In this document: positions 7,600 to 16,891 of the stretch, in pieces
How positions within the stretch are numbered: position 1 is the stretch's first letter
How the letters are laid out: each line of letters begins with the position of its first letter
DNA from: Microbacterium sp. T2.11-28
GTDB lineage: Bacteria > Actinomycetota > Actinomycetes > Actinomycetales > Microbacteriaceae
Assembly: GCF_950097975.1 (NCBI RefSeq)
Contig: NZ_CATNHF010000029.1
Coordinates: forward strand, 186,001-250,000
Direction: 5' to 3'
Length of the DNA: 64,000 nucleotides
The notes under the pieces: model-generated
Databases searched by the model: none
What the model was told of the DNA's origin: nothing
The model's input: the letters and a program-made list of their open reading frames with translations, nothing else
Position numbers and translations under genes: made by a program

Positions 7600-8892
7600 A
7601 TGAGCTCCGACCGCCTCGCCGCCGACACGCCCGCAGCCTCCCGCGGCGGCATCGGGCTGGTCCAGGGTACGGCGCTGTACGTCGCGTCCGTCCTCGGCAC
7701 GGGCCTGCTCGTGCTGCCCGGTCTCACGGCCGGCGTGGCAGGGCCGGGGAGCATTCTCGCCGTCGTCGCCGTTCTCGGCTTGTCGGTGCCGCTGGCCGGG
7801 GTGTTCGCCGTGCTCGCCGCCCGCTATCCCGACCCCGGCGGGGTCGCCAGCTACGTGCGTCGCGCTCTCGGAGCGACCGCCGCCCGCATGACCGGGTACT
7901 GGTTCCTGTTCGGAGTCTGCGCGGGCGCGCCGGTGGTCAGCGTGCTCGGCGCCGAGTACGTCGTCGCCGCACTCGGTGTCGACCGCGTCGTCGTCCCGCT
8001 GCTGGCCGCAGCCATCTTCGTTCCGCCGTTCGTCCTCAACGCCCTCGGGGTGCGGGTGGCCGGATCGGTCCAGTTCGTCCTCACCGCGCTCCTCCTGGCC
8101 GTCGTGGTGTTCGTCGTGGGGCTCGGCGCGCCGTCGGTCGATCCGGCGCGGCTGACCCCGTTCCTGCCCCACGGCTGGGCGGGCGTCGCGACGGCGGTGA
8201 GCATGTTCGTGTGGGCCTTCGCCGGGTGGGAGGTGGGCACCCACATCTCCGGCGAGTTCGCCCGGCCCCGCCGCGACATCCCGATCGCCACCGCGATCGC
8301 CCTGGCTGTGACCGGCGGCTGCTACCTGATCCTGCAGGTCGTCACGGTCGGCGCGCTCGGCGCCCGGGCCGGGGAGGGTCAGGTCCCCCTGCTCGACCTC
8401 GCCCGTCTGGGGTCTCCGCGCCTCGGCCCGATCGCGGTGGGCATCATCGCCGCCATCGTGGCTCTCGGGGTCCTGAACGCCTACCTGGCCGCCTTCGCCA
8501 AACTGGGTGCCTCGCTGGCCGACAACGGCGACCTGCCGCGCTGGTTCTCACCCGGAGTGGAGCACGGCGGCATCCCGCGTCGGGCCCTGGCGCTCACGGG
8601 CGCCGTGACCGCGCTGTACTTCGCTCTGATGGTCGCCACGGGGCTGGAGCTGACGCCGTTCATCCTCGTCCACACGAGCAGCATGGTGGCGATCTACGCC
8701 GTAGGCATGGTCGCCGCCGTGCGGCTGCTCCCGCGCGCGTCGCCCGGCTGGTGGATGGCGGTCGTCGCGGCGGTGCTGTGCGCCGGGATGCTGGCGCTCG
8801 CGTGGGCCTCGCTCCTGCCCGCCCTCGGCCTCGCGGCGGCGGCGGTCGTCGTCACCGCCGTCCGCCGCGTCGGCGGCCGCCTCACACGCTGA
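7600..8892 (+). CDS. APC-superfamily amino-acid transporter (YjeH-like exporter)
   Basis: 430 residues with about 12 membrane spans. Near the N terminus GLVQGTALYVASVLGTGLLVLPGLTAGVAGPGS contains the helix-1 GTG(L/I) substrate motif of APC carriers. FAGWEVGTHISGEFARPRRDIPIA in helix 6 is the family's conserved loop. Its length and opening resemble YjeH, an exporter of methionine and branched-chain amino acids in E. coli, but the substrate here is only inferred. The ATG at 7600 is chosen because longer in-frame extensions overlap the divergent lipid kinase gene and lack membrane-protein character. Confidence 0.85.
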   Translation: MSSDRLAADTPAASRGGIGLVQGTALYVASVLGTGLLVLPGLTAGVAGPGSILAVVAVLGLSVPLAGVFAVLAARYPDPGGVASYVRRALGATAARMTGYWFLFGVCAGAPVVSVLGAEYVVAALGVDRVVVPLLAAAIFVPPFVLNALGVRVAGSVQFVLTALLLAVVVFVVGLGAPSVDPARLTPFLPHGWAGVATAVSMFVWAFAGWEVGTHISGEFARPRRDIPIATAIALAVTGGCYLILQVVTVGALGARAGEGQVPLLDLARLGSPRLGPIAVGIIAAIVALGVLNAYLAAFAKLGASLADNGDLPRWFSPGVEHGGIPRRALALTGAVTALYFALMVATGLELTPFILVHTSSMVAIYAVGMVAAVRLLPRASPGWWMAVVAAVLCAGMLALAWASLLPALGLAAAAVVVTAVRRVGGRLTR

Positions 8893-8910
8893 CGGCCGCC
8901 GCGACGGTGT

Positions 8911-11900
8911 TCAGAGGCTCAGCGCCGACTCGAGGATCGTCGCCTGCTCCATCGCGTGCACCTTCGGCGAGCCGGTGGCCGTCGATGCGGCCGCCGCGCG
9001 TGAGATGCGCCGGATCGTGCGCCCGCGGAGGTGCTTGACGACCTCCAGGGCGATGAACGGCCAGGCGCCCTGGTTCTCGGGCTCGTCCTGCACCCACACC
9101 AGCTCCGCGTCGGGATACGTGTCGAGGACGGCGTTCAGCTCGTCCACCGGCGCCGGGTAGTACTGCTCCAGCCGCACGAGCGCGACGCCGGGGTTCGGGT
9201 TCTTCTCGAGCTCCGCCTTGAGGTCCCAGTGGATCTTGCCCGAGTGCAGCAGCACGCGGCGCACGGCGCCCTTGTCGACGCCGCGGTCGTCGTCGAGCAC
9301 CGGCTCGAACCGACCGGTGGTGAAGGCGTCCACCGGGCTGGTGGCCCCGCGCAGGCGCAGCATCGCCTTGGGCGTGAACACGATCAGGGGGCGTCGCGGA
9401 CGCGCGTAGGCCTGGCGGCGCAGCAGGTGGAAGTACGAGGCCGGCGTCGAGGGCCGCGCCACGGTCATGTTGTCCTGCGCGCACAGCTGGAGGTAGCGCT
9501 CGATGCGGGCCGACGAGTGGTCGGGTCCCTGGCCCTCGTAGCCGTGGGGGAGGAGGAGCACGACGCTCGACTGCTGGCTCCACTTCTGGTCGGCCGCCGA
9601 GATGTACTCGTCGATGACCGACTGCGCGCCGTTGGCGAAGTCGCCGAACTGGGCCTCCCACAGCGTGAGGGTGTCGGCGCGCTCGACCGAATACCCGTAC
9701 TCGAACGCCATCGCCGCGTACTCGCTCAGCAGCGAGTCGTAGACGTAGATGCGGCCCTGGTTGTCGCCCAGGTTCGCCAGCGGCAGCCACTCCTGGCCGT
9801 TCACGCGGTCGTGCATCACCGCGTGGCGCTGGACGAAGGTGCCGCGTCGCGCGTCCTGGCCGGCGAGGCGGACGTTGGTGCCCTCCATCAGGACCGAGCC
9901 GAACGCGAGGAGCTCGCCGAACGCCCAGTCGATCCCGCCGTTGCGGCTCATGTCGTTGCGCTTGTCGAGCAGCTGCTGGAGCTTCGAGTGGACCGTGAAG
10001 CCCTCGGGCCGGTTGACGAACGCGTCGCCGATCTGGGCCACGACCTCGGCGGAGACCCCGGTCGTCTCGGGCTCGCCGACGGCTACGTCGACGGTGGTCG
10101 ACGGCGTGACGATGCCGGTGGAGCCGGTCTCGGCCGCGTGGGTCTCGGCGAAGGCGATTTCGAGGCGGTTCTGGAAGTCCTGCTTGGCCTTCTCGTACTC
10201 CTCCTCGGTGATGTCGCCACGGCCGACGAGCGACTCCGTGTACAGGCGCCGCACCGAGCGCTTCGCCTCGATGAGGTTCGTCATGAGGGGCTGGGTCATC
10301 GACGGGTCGTCGCCCTCGTTGTGCCCGCGGCGGCGGTAGCAGACGAGGTCGACGATGACGTCGCGGTGGAACTCCTCGCGGTAGCGGAACGCGAGCTCGG
10401 CGACGCGGACGACGGCCTCGGGGTCGTCGCCGTTGACGTGGAAGATCGGCGCCTGGATGGTCTTGCCCACATCGGTGGGGTACACCGACGAGCGGCCGTC
10501 CTGGGGGAGCGTGGTGAACCCGACCTGGTTGTTGACGACCACGTGGACGGTGCCGCCCGTGCGGTAGCCGCGCAGCTGCGACATCTGCAGCGTCTCGACC
10601 ACCACGCCCTGACCCGCGAAGGCCGCGTCGCCGTGGACGAGGATCGGCAGCCACGAGAACGAGCCGATGGGCATCCGGTCCTGCTTCGCGCGGACGATGC
10701 CCTCCAGCACGCCGTCGACCGTCTCGAGGTGCGACGGGTTCGCGGCGAGGTACACGGGGAGCTCCGCCCCGGCGTCGGAGACGAAGGTGCCCTCGGTGCC
10801 GAGGTGGTACTTCACGTCGCCCGACCCGCTCTTCGAGCCGATCGCGACGGATCCCTCGAACTCGCGGAACACCTGACCGTAGGTCTTGCCGGCGATGTTG
10901 GTCAGCACGTTCAGGCGGCCGCGGTGGGCCATGCCGATGGCGGCGCCGTCGAGGCCGGCGCCCGCCGCACCCTGCAGGATCTCGTCCAGCAGGGGGATGA
11001 GCGACTCGCCGCCCTCGAGGCTGAAGCGCTTCTGCCCCACGTACTTGGTCTGCAGGAAGGTCTCGAACGCCTCCGCCTGGTTCAGCTTGTCGAGGATGCG
11101 CAGCTGCTCGTCGTGGCCGGGCTTCTGGTACTTGACCTCGACGTTGTCCTGGAACCACTTGCGCTGGCCCGGGTCCTGGATGTGCATGTACTCGATGCCG
11201 ATGGTGCGGCAGTACGAGTCGCGCAGCACGCCGAGGATCTCGCGCAGCTTCATGGTGCGACGGCCGCCGAACCCGCCCGTGACGAACTCGCGGTCGAGGT
11301 CCCAGAAGGTGAGGCCGTGCGACTCGATCTCGAGGTCGGGGTGCGTGCGCTGGACGTACTCGAGGGGATCGATGTCGGCCATCAGGTGGCCGCGGACGCG
11401 GAACGAGTTGATGAGCTCCTGCACGCGCGCGGTCTTGTCTACCCGCTCGGCGATGTCGACGTTGATGTCGCCGGCCCAGTGGATGGGCGCGTACGGGATG
11501 CGCAGCGCCGCGAAGATCGACTCGTAGAAGCCCCGCCCGCCGGTGAGGAGCTCGTGGACGATCTTGAGGAACTCTCCCGAGCCGGCTCCCTGGATGACGC
11601 GGTGGTCGTAGGTGCTGGTGAGGGTGATCGTCTTGCCGATGCCGAGCTCGACGAGCGTCTTCTCGCTCGAACCCTGGAACTCGGCGGGGTACTCGAGGGC
11701 GCCGGCGCCGACGATGCAGCCCTGCCCGCGCATGAGGCGGGGGACCGAGTGGACGGTGCCGATGCCGCCGGGGTTGGTGAGCGAGACGGTCGTGCCCTGG
11801 AAGTCCGCCGCGGTGAGCTTGCCGGCGCGGGCGCGCTGGACGAGGTCCTCGTAGGAGTCGAGGTACTCGTTGAACGTCAGCGACTCCGCCTGCTTGATGC

Positions 11901-12633
11901 TCGGCACCATGAGGGCGCGCGTGCCGTCGGGCTTGGGGAGGTCGATCGCGATGCCCAGATTGATGTGGGCGGGCGCGACCACCGACGGCTTGCCGTCGAC
12001 TTCGGCGTAGTAGACGTTCTGGCTGGGGAACGCCTTCAGCGCCTGGATGAGCGCCCAGCCGATGAGGTGGGTGAAGCTCACCTTGCCGCCGCGGGTGCGC
12101 GACATGTGGTTGTTGATGACGATCCGGTTGTCGATGAGGAGCTTGGCGGGCACGGTCCGCACGCTCGTGGCCGTCGGCACCGTGAGGGACTCGTCCATGT
12201 TGGCGGCGAGGGCCTTGGGCATGCCGCGCAGGGTCGTCACGACGTCCTCGCCGGCGGTCTGCGGCGCCGAGGGCGCCGACTTGGGCGCCTGGGCGGGGAC
12301 GGGCTGGGGCGACGCGGGCCGTGCGGTCGTGCGCGCCACGGGCGGCGCGCCGATCACGGGCACCGGGGCGGTCACCGGCCGGGCGTCGGCTGCGGGGGCG
12401 GCCGCGGGTGCTGCCGGGGCGGCCGCTGGAGCGTCGTTCGCCGGGGCGGCCGGTGCGGCGGCGTCCGCCGGCTCGCCCGCGTCGGGCTTGTAGGCGTCGA
12501 GGATCGGCCACCAGGCCTGGTCGACCGAATTGCGGTCCTGGGTGTACTGCTCGTACATCTCCGCGACGAGCCACTCGTTGGCTCCGAATTCGCCGTCGCT
12601 CGATGTTCCCACGCCGGTCACCTGGCTGGACAC
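8911..12633 (-). CDS. kgd: Multifunctional 2-oxoglutarate decarboxylase / dehydrogenase E1-E2 fusion
   Basis: 1240 residues from a GTG at 12631-12633, preceded by GCAGGAG. The N terminus (EWLVAEMYEQYTQDRNSVDQAWWPIL) is the SucA-type E1 start. Residues about 50-110 are an Ala/Pro linker. Residues about 115-350 are an E2 acyltransferase domain (HLIGWALIQALKAFP near 188, DHRVIQGAGSGEFL near 346) without a lipoyl domain. The rest is the thiamine-diphosphate E1 (AHRGRLNVLTNIAGK near 568, GDAAFAGQGVVVETL near 668) and a transketolase-like C terminus. This is the actinobacterial Kgd/OdhA architecture acting at the 2-oxoglutarate step of the TCA cycle; lipoyl groups come from the pyruvate dehydrogenase E2. 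The open frame extends far upstream only because stops are rare. Confidence 0.95.
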   Translation of the reverse strand: MSSQVTGVGTSSDGEFGANEWLVAEMYEQYTQDRNSVDQAWWPILDAYKPDAGEPADAAAPAAPANDAPAAAPAAPAAAPAADARPVTAPVPVIGAPPVARTTARPASPQPVPAQAPKSAPSAPQTAGEDVVTTLRGMPKALAANMDESLTVPTATSVRTVPAKLLIDNRIVINNHMSRTRGGKVSFTHLIGWALIQALKAFPSQNVYYAEVDGKPSVVAPAHINLGIAIDLPKPDGTRALMVPSIKQAESLTFNEYLDSYEDLVQRARAGKLTAADFQGTTVSLTNPGGIGTVHSVPRLMRGQGCIVGAGALEYPAEFQGSSEKTLVELGIGKTITLTSTYDHRVIQGAGSGEFLKIVHELLTGGRGFYESIFAALRIPYAPIHWAGDINVDIAERVDKTARVQELINSFRVRGHLMADIDPLEYVQRTHPDLEIESHGLTFWDLDREFVTGGFGGRRTMKLREILGVLRDSYCRTIGIEYMHIQDPGQRKWFQDNVEVKYQKPGHDEQLRILDKLNQAEAFETFLQTKYVGQKRFSLEGGESLIPLLDEILQGAAGAGLDGAAIGMAHRGRLNVLTNIAGKTYGQVFREFEGSVAIGSKSGSGDVKYHLGTEGTFVSDAGAELPVYLAANPSHLETVDGVLEGIVRAKQDRMPIGSFSWLPILVHGDAAFAGQGVVVETLQMSQLRGYRTGGTVHVVVNNQVGFTTLPQDGRSSVYPTDVGKTIQAPIFHVNGDDPEAVVRVAELAFRYREEFHRDVIVDLVCYRRRGHNEGDDPSMTQPLMTNLIEAKRSVRRLYTESLVGRGDITEEEYEKAKQDFQNRLEIAFAETHAAETGSTGIVTPSTTVDVAVGEPETTGVSAEVVAQIGDAFVNRPEGFTVHSKLQQLLDKRNDMSRNGGIDWAFGELLAFGSVLMEGTNVRLAGQDARRGTFVQRHAVMHDRVNGQEWLPLANLGDNQGRIYVYDSLLSEYAAMAFEYGYSVERADTLTLWEAQFGDFANGAQSVIDEYISAADQKWSQQSSVVLLLPHGYEGQGPDHSSARIERYLQLCAQDNMTVARPSTPASYFHLLRRQAYARPRRPLIVFTPKAMLRLRGATSPVDAFTTGRFEPVLDDDRGVDKGAVRRVLLHSGKIHWDLKAELEKNPNPGVALVRLEQYYPAPVDELNAVLDTYPDAELVWVQDEPENQGAWPFIALEVVKHLRGRTIRRISRAAAASTATGSPKVHAMEQATILESALSL

Positions 12634-12701
12634 GATTCTCCTGCTTTCATCGGTGAAGATCAGATGGTGCGCAGGCCCGGATCGTGGCGCATGCGCACGA
12701 C

Positions 12702-12707
12702 TGTCAA
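12702..12707 (-). promoter_or_regulatory. Possible -35 box for kgd (TTGACA)
   Basis: A perfect TTGACA on the minus strand, about 70 bases before the kgd GTG. The best -10 at a plausible distance (CACGAT, 15 bases on) is weak, so this is tentative. Confidence 0.3.
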
Positions 12708-12781
12708 GGGTATCCCAGGAATAACCGCGCCGTGCGGCTTCCGCGGCATCCCCCACCCCATCCACAGGCCGCTGGAGTGGG

Positions 12782-12787
12782 TACCGT
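12782..12787 (+). promoter_or_regulatory. -10 box for guaB1 (TACCGT)
   Basis: TACCGT followed by six bases (GGACTC) and the ATG, the common leaderless spacing of this window. Confidence 0.5.
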
Positions 12788-12793
12788 GGACTC

Positions 12794-14251
12794 ATGCAGT
12801 TCTCCGGAGAGCGACCCCAGGTGGACCTGACGTACTCGGATGTGTTCCTCGTGCCGCGCCGTTCGGGGGTCACGAGCCGACTGGACGTCGATCTGTCGCC
12901 CGGCGACGGCTCCACCGCGACGATCCCCCTCGTCGCGTCGAACATGAACTCCGTCACCGGCGCCCGGCTGGCCGCCACGCTCGCCCGCCGCGGCGGACTG
13001 GGCGTGTTGCCGCAGGACATGCCGCTCCAGGACATCGACGCCGCGATCCGCTGGGTGAAGGCGCAGCCGGTGGTGTGGGACACGCCGCTCGTGCTCCCGC
13101 CCGAGGCGACGGTCGCGGACGCGGCAGGACTGCTGCCGGCCACCGAGGGGCACGGCATCGTGGTCGCGCAGGAGCGGGACGGCCGCGTCCACATCGACGA
13201 CATCCGCGGCGTCATCCCCGCGACGAGGCTCGGCACCGCGCTTCCCGATGCACGTCTGGGCGACCTCGCGCGCGGCCGTGCGGCGTCGATCGACGCCGAT
13301 GACGTCACCGACGCGCGGCACGCGTTCGACCTCATCGTCGCCGCCGAGGCCGAGACGGTGTGCGTCCTCCACCACGGATACCTGGTCGGCACGCTCTCGC
13401 AGCGGACGGCGCTGCGCTCGACGCTGTACCGCCCGGCCGTCGACGCGGACGGGCGCCTCATCGTCGCCGCGGCCGTCGGCATCAACGGCGACGTGGCGGC
13501 CAAGGCGCGCGCGCTCGCCGACGGCGGGGTCGACGTGCTCGTGGTCGACACCGCCCACGGGCATCAGGAGGGCATGCTCCGCGCCCTGCGCGAGGTCGCC
13601 GCGCTCGACCTCGGCATCCCGATCGCCGCGGGCAACATCGTCACCGCCGAGGGGGTGCGCGACCTCGTGGACGCGGGGGCGTCGATCCTCAAGGTGGGCG
13701 TCGGCCCCGGGGCGATGTGCACCACGCGGATGATGACGGCCGTCGGCCGCCCGCAGTTCTCCGCCGTGCTCGAGACGGCGCAGGCCGCCGCGGAGCTCGG
13801 CGCCCACGTGTGGGCCGACGGCGGGGTGCGCTACCCCCGCGACGTGGCGCTCGCCCTCGCGGCGGGCGCGGCCTCCGTCATGATCGGCTCCTGGTTCGCG
13901 GGGACGATCGAGGCTCCCGGCGAGCTGCAGACCGATGCCGAGGGACGCGTCTACAAGGAGTCCTGGGGCATGGCGTCGACCAAGGCGGTGCACGGGCGCT
14001 TCGGCCGCCTCGACCCCTACGAGCGGGCGCGCAAGGAGCTGTTCGCCGAGGGCATCTCGTCGTCGAGGATCTATCTCGACCCGCTCCGGCCCTCGGTCGA
14101 GGACCTCGTCGACATGATCACCTCGGGCGTGCGCTCCTCGTTCACGTACGCCGGCGCCTCGACGGTCGCCGAGTTCCACGAGCGCGCGACCGTCGGCCTG
14201 CAGTCCGCCGCCGGCTACGAAGAGGGCAAGGCGCTCCCGGTCAGCTGGTGA
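12794..14251 (+). CDS. guaB1: GuaB1-family IMP dehydrogenase-like protein (probable CBS-containing GMP reductase)
   Basis: 485 residues. The barrel starts DLTYSDVFLVPRRSGVTSRLDV with IPLVASNMNSVTGARLAATLARRGGLGVLPQDM. Residues about 95-200 form a CBS pair (PPEATVADAAGLLPATEGHGIVVAQ). The barrel resumes with IVAAAVGINGDVAAKARAL, VLVVDTAHGH and the catalytic loop GVGPGAMCTTRMMT, cysteine near residue 308. Then come VWADGGVRYPRDVALALAAGA and KESWGMASTKAV. GuaB1 of mycobacteria has been shown to be a GMP reductase rather than an IMP dehydrogenase, and the KESWGMAS-type segment fits that group. The assignment rests on family resemblance. Confidence 0.88.
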   Translation: MQFSGERPQVDLTYSDVFLVPRRSGVTSRLDVDLSPGDGSTATIPLVASNMNSVTGARLAATLARRGGLGVLPQDMPLQDIDAAIRWVKAQPVVWDTPLVLPPEATVADAAGLLPATEGHGIVVAQERDGRVHIDDIRGVIPATRLGTALPDARLGDLARGRAASIDADDVTDARHAFDLIVAAEAETVCVLHHGYLVGTLSQRTALRSTLYRPAVDADGRLIVAAAVGINGDVAAKARALADGGVDVLVVDTAHGHQEGMLRALREVAALDLGIPIAAGNIVTAEGVRDLVDAGASILKVGVGPGAMCTTRMMTAVGRPQFSAVLETAQAAAELGAHVWADGGVRYPRDVALALAAGAASVMIGSWFAGTIEAPGELQTDAEGRVYKESWGMASTKAVHGRFGRLDPYERARKELFAEGISSSRIYLDPLRPSVEDLVDMITSGVRSSFTYAGASTVAEFHERATVGLQSAAGYEEGKALPVSW

Positions 14252-14286
14252 GGGCTGTGTCCCCTTGTCCCTATCCCGGTGGACCT

Positions 14287-14337
14287 TGTCCCACTTCCGG
14301 TCGTCTCGGCAGGGTCGAAGCGACCGAATGTGGGACA
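14287..14337 (+). terminator. Hairpin after guaB1, possible terminator
   Basis: TGTCCCAC-TTC-CGGTCG at 14287-14303 pairs with CGACCG-AAT-GTGGGACA at 14321-14337: 8 bp plus 6 bp around a 3x3 internal loop, with a 17-base apical loop. It lies 36 bases past the guaB1 stop and upstream of the next promoter. No T tract. Confidence 0.45.
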
Positions 14338-14381
14338 TGACGGAGGCGGGAGGCCGCGGGACGGCACGGAGGGGCATGCCG

Positions 14382-14387
14382 TAGAAT
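14382..14387 (+). promoter_or_regulatory. -10 box for the CNNM operon and its leader ORF (TAGAAT)
   Basis: TAGAAT, 10 bases before the ATG of the small leader ORF at 14398 and 82 bases before the first CNNM gene. Transcription would therefore start a few bases before the leader ORF. Confidence 0.5.
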
Positions 14388-14397
14388 CGTCGGCACG

Positions 14398-14469
14398 ATG
14401 GACGACCCTCCCAGTTGTAGACATTCGCCCCACCGACCCTCTTCCCGCATGAGCGGGGGTGATGCGTGA
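14398..14469 (+). CDS. Candidate 23-residue leader peptide upstream of the CNNM/CorC operon
   Basis: ATG at 14398 opens a 23-codon frame, MDDPPSC...SGGDA, that stops with TGA at 14467-14469. The last base of the stop is the first base of the CNNM ATG (TGATG), so [11 protein letters not shown] would be coupled. It has four proline codons, two adjacent, plus two histidines and four arginines. It sits right behind a -10 box, and no other reason for its position is visible. A short hairpin (CCCGC-ATGA-GCGGG, 14444-14457) covers its end and the CNNM ribosome site. Proline-rich leader peptides control Mg2+ transport genes in enteric bacteria; a like role here is an inference. It could be a chance frame. 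Confidence 0.5.
   Translation: MDDPPSCRHSPHRPSSRMSGGDA
14444..14457 (+). promoter_or_regulatory. Small hairpin occluding the CNNM ribosome site
   Basis: CCCGC-ATGA-GCGGG stem-loop directly before GGGTGATGCGTGATG, the start region of the first CNNM gene. It lies inside the leader ORF, so a ribosome finishing the leader would open it. Confidence 0.35.
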
Positions 14470-15815
14470 TGGATTACGTCATGTTGGGCGTGGGGCTCCT
14501 CCTGACGATCGGCACCGGCCTCTTCGTCGCCAGCGAGTTCGCCCTGGTCAATCTCGATCGGGCGGAGCTCGAGAAGCGGCAGGCCGCGGGCGAGTCCCGG
14601 CTGTCCATGACGATCAGCGCGCTGAAGATCACCTCGACGCACCTCTCGAGTGCGCAGCTCGGCATCACGCTGACGACGCTCCTCACCGGTTACACGATGG
14701 AGCCGGCGCTGTCGAACCTGCTGAACCCCGTTTTCACCGCCTGGGGCATCCCGGCGTCGGTGTCGCGGCCGATCGCCACGATCGTCGCGATCTCCGTGGC
14801 CACGATCTTCTCGATGATCCTGGGCGAGCTCGTCCCCAAGAACTTCGCGCTCGCCGTGCCGCGGCAGACCGCGAAGCTGGTGATCCCCTTCCAGACGGTG
14901 TTCACAACGGTCTTCCGGCCCGCGATCACGGTGCTCAACGGCAGCGCCAACGGCGTGCTGCGGGCGATGGGCGTCGAGCCCAAGGAGGAGCTGTCGGGGG
15001 CGCGCACCGCCGAGGAGCTGTCGAGCCTCGTCCGCCGCTCGGCGAGCGCGGGCCTCCTCGAGGAGGACACCGCCTCCCTGCTCGACCGCACCCTGACCTT
15101 CGCGCGCCTGACGACGGCCGACGTCATGACGCCGCGTCCCAGCGTCCACGCCGTGGCCGCGGGCGACAGCGTCGAGGACGTCATCCAGCTCGCGCGCCGC
15201 ACCGGCCACAGCCGGTTCCCCGTCTACGACGAGTCGATGGACGACATCACCGGGATCGTCCACCTCAAGCAGGCGGTGAGCGTGCCCCGCGACCGCCGCG
15301 GCGACGTGCCGGCCGCGGCCATCGCCGAGGAGCCCCTGCGCGTGCCCGAGGCCGTCCACCTCGACGGCCTCATGTCCGAGCTGCGCGCCCGGGGCTATCA
15401 GATGGCGATCGTGGTCGACGAGTACGGCGGCACCGCCGGGGTCGTCACGCTCGAGGACCTGGTCGAGGAGATCGTCGGCGAAGTGCTCGACGAGCACGAC
15501 CGGAGCCGCGCGGGCATCGTCCGCGGTGCCGACGCCGTGACCTTCCCGGGCGACCTGCGCCCCGACGAGCTGCGCGACCGCACCGGCATCCGCGTGCCCG
15601 AGGGCGACGTCTACGACACCGTCGGCGGCTTCATCATGTCGACCCTGGAGCGCATCCCGGTCGCCGGTGACACCGTGGAGATCGAGGACGGCGTGCTGAC
15701 CGTCCACCGCATGGACGGGCGACGGGTCGACCGCGTGAAGTTCGTGCCGCACCCGATGTCGGAGGACGCCGAGAAGGCGGTCCGTGCCGGACTGGACGGG
15801 GGTGAGTCGCGATGA
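14469..15815 (+). CDS. CNNM/CorC-family membrane protein with CBS domains (first of pair)
   Basis: 448 residues from ATG 14469; a GTG at 14466 is an alternative start. The N-terminal CNNM domain has about four membrane helices ([70 protein letters not shown]). Then come two CBS domains ([40 protein letters not shown] and [31 protein letters not shown]) and a C-terminal CorC/HlyC domain. CNNM proteins extrude or balance Mg2+/Co2+ and CBS pairs bind Mg-ATP. The second gene overlaps its stop (ATGA), so both are probably made as a heteromeric pair. Confidence 0.92.
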   Translation: MDYVMLGVGLLLTIGTGLFVASEFALVNLDRAELEKRQAAGESRLSMTISALKITSTHLSSAQLGITLTTLLTGYTMEPALSNLLNPVFTAWGIPASVSRPIATIVAISVATIFSMILGELVPKNFALAVPRQTAKLVIPFQTVFTTVFRPAITVLNGSANGVLRAMGVEPKEELSGARTAEELSSLVRRSASAGLLEEDTASLLDRTLTFARLTTADVMTPRPSVHAVAAGDSVEDVIQLARRTGHSRFPVYDESMDDITGIVHLKQAVSVPRDRRGDVPAAAIAEEPLRVPEAVHLDGLMSELRARGYQMAIVVDEYGGTAGVVTLEDLVEEIVGEVLDEHDRSRAGIVRGADAVTFPGDLRPDELRDRTGIRVPEGDVYDTVGGFIMSTLERIPVAGDTVEIEDGVLTVHRMDGRRVDRVKFVPHPMSEDAEKAVRAGLDGGESR

Positions 15816-16867
15816 ACGACTGGGCGGGAATCGCATGGCTGTTCGTGCTGCTGCTGTTCAACGCGTTCTTCGTCGGCGCCGAGTTCGCGGTCATCTCCGC
15901 GCGGCGCTCTCAGATCGAGCCGTTGGCGGAGAAGGGATCGCGCGCCGCCAAGACCGCGCTCTACGCGATGGAGCACGCGACGCTCATGCTGGCCACGAGC
16001 CAGCTCGGCATCACGATCTGCTCCCTCCTCATCCTGAACGTGTCCGAACCGGCCATCCACCACCTGCTGGAGGTGCCGCTCGCGCTGACGGGGTGGAGTG
16101 AGGCCGTCATCGGCGGGGTCGCCTTCGCGCTGGCGCTGCTCCTGGTCTCGTATCTGCACGTCGTCTTCGGCGAGATGGTGCCGAAGAACCTCGCGTTCTC
16201 GCTGCCCGACCGGGCCGTGCTGATGCTCGCGACACCGCTGGTATGGGTGTCCAAGCTCTTCCACCCGGTGATCGTGGCGCTCAACTGGATCGCGAACCAC
16301 ATCGTCCGCCTCTTCCGCGTGGAGCCCAAGGACGAGGCGGCCTCGACCTTCACGCTCGACGAGGTCGCGACGATCGTCAACCAGTCGCGCATCGAGGGCG
16401 TGCTGGACGACGCGTCCGGCGCGGTGACGGCCGCCGTCGAGTTCACCGAGAAGAAGGCCAAGGACGCCGCCGTGCCGCTCTCGGCGCTCGTGACGCTCCC
16501 GGACACCACCACGCCCGACGAGATCGAGCGCGCTGTCGCCAAGCACGGCTTCTCGCGCTACGTGATCGTCGACGCCGCGGGGCTGCCGATCGGCTACGTG
16601 CACCTCAAGGACGTGCTCCGCGAGGCGGAGGGACCGGATGCCGATGCCCACGCCAACGCCCCGATCCCGGCCAAGCGGATCCACCACATGGTGCCCGTGT
16701 CGGAGACGACCGACCTCGAGGACGCTCTGGCGCTGATGCGGCGGTCGAGCCGTCACCTCGCGCAGGTGCGCGATGCGCGCGGCGAGACCACGGCGGTGCT
16801 GTTCCTGGAGGACATCATCGAGGAGCTGGTCGGCGAGGTGGACGACGCGACCCGACGACGGCGCTGA
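15812..16867 (+). CDS. CNNM/CorC-family membrane protein (second of pair)
   Basis: 351 residues, [15 protein letters not shown] coupled to the gene before it (ATGA). The CNNM domain is clear (IAWLFVLLLFNAFFVGAEFAVISARRSQIEPLAEKG, QLGITICSLLILNVSEPAIHHLL, LHVVFGEMVPKNLAFSLPDRA). Only CBS-like sequence follows (HGFSRYVIVDAAGLPIGYVHLKDVL, LAQVRDARGETTAVLFLEDIIEELVGEVDDATRRRR). It ends there, so it lacks the C-terminal CorC/HlyC domain of its partner. The asymmetric pair is typical of actinobacteria. Expression probably depends on the same upstream promoter and leader. Confidence 0.92.
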   Translation: MNDWAGIAWLFVLLLFNAFFVGAEFAVISARRSQIEPLAEKGSRAAKTALYAMEHATLMLATSQLGITICSLLILNVSEPAIHHLLEVPLALTGWSEAVIGGVAFALALLLVSYLHVVFGEMVPKNLAFSLPDRAVLMLATPLVWVSKLFHPVIVALNWIANHIVRLFRVEPKDEAASTFTLDEVATIVNQSRIEGVLDDASGAVTAAVEFTEKKAKDAAVPLSALVTLPDTTTPDEIERAVAKHGFSRYVIVDAAGLPIGYVHLKDVLREAEGPDADAHANAPIPAKRIHHMVPVSETTDLEDALALMRRSSRHLAQVRDARGETTAVLFLEDIIEELVGEVDDATRRRR

Positions 16868-16891
16868 GACATCGAAGCGCTGAGATACAGA

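Noticed and set aside
9031..13302. 1423-codon open frame on the plus strand opposite kgd
   Set aside because: It is the antisense of a clearly coding gene, has Arg/Val/Glu-rich composition typical of GC-rich shadows and shows no domain.
12634..13551. 300-codon upstream extension of kgd
   Set aside because: It runs through guaB1 in antisense and its sequence is low-complexity Ser/Arg/Thr; the GTG at 12631-12633 has a good ribosome site and the right N terminus.
14252..14397. M-box Mg2+ riboswitch before the CNNM genes
   Set aside because: The region holds a simple hairpin before the promoter and the transcript leader after it is only about 75 bases, too short for an M-box.
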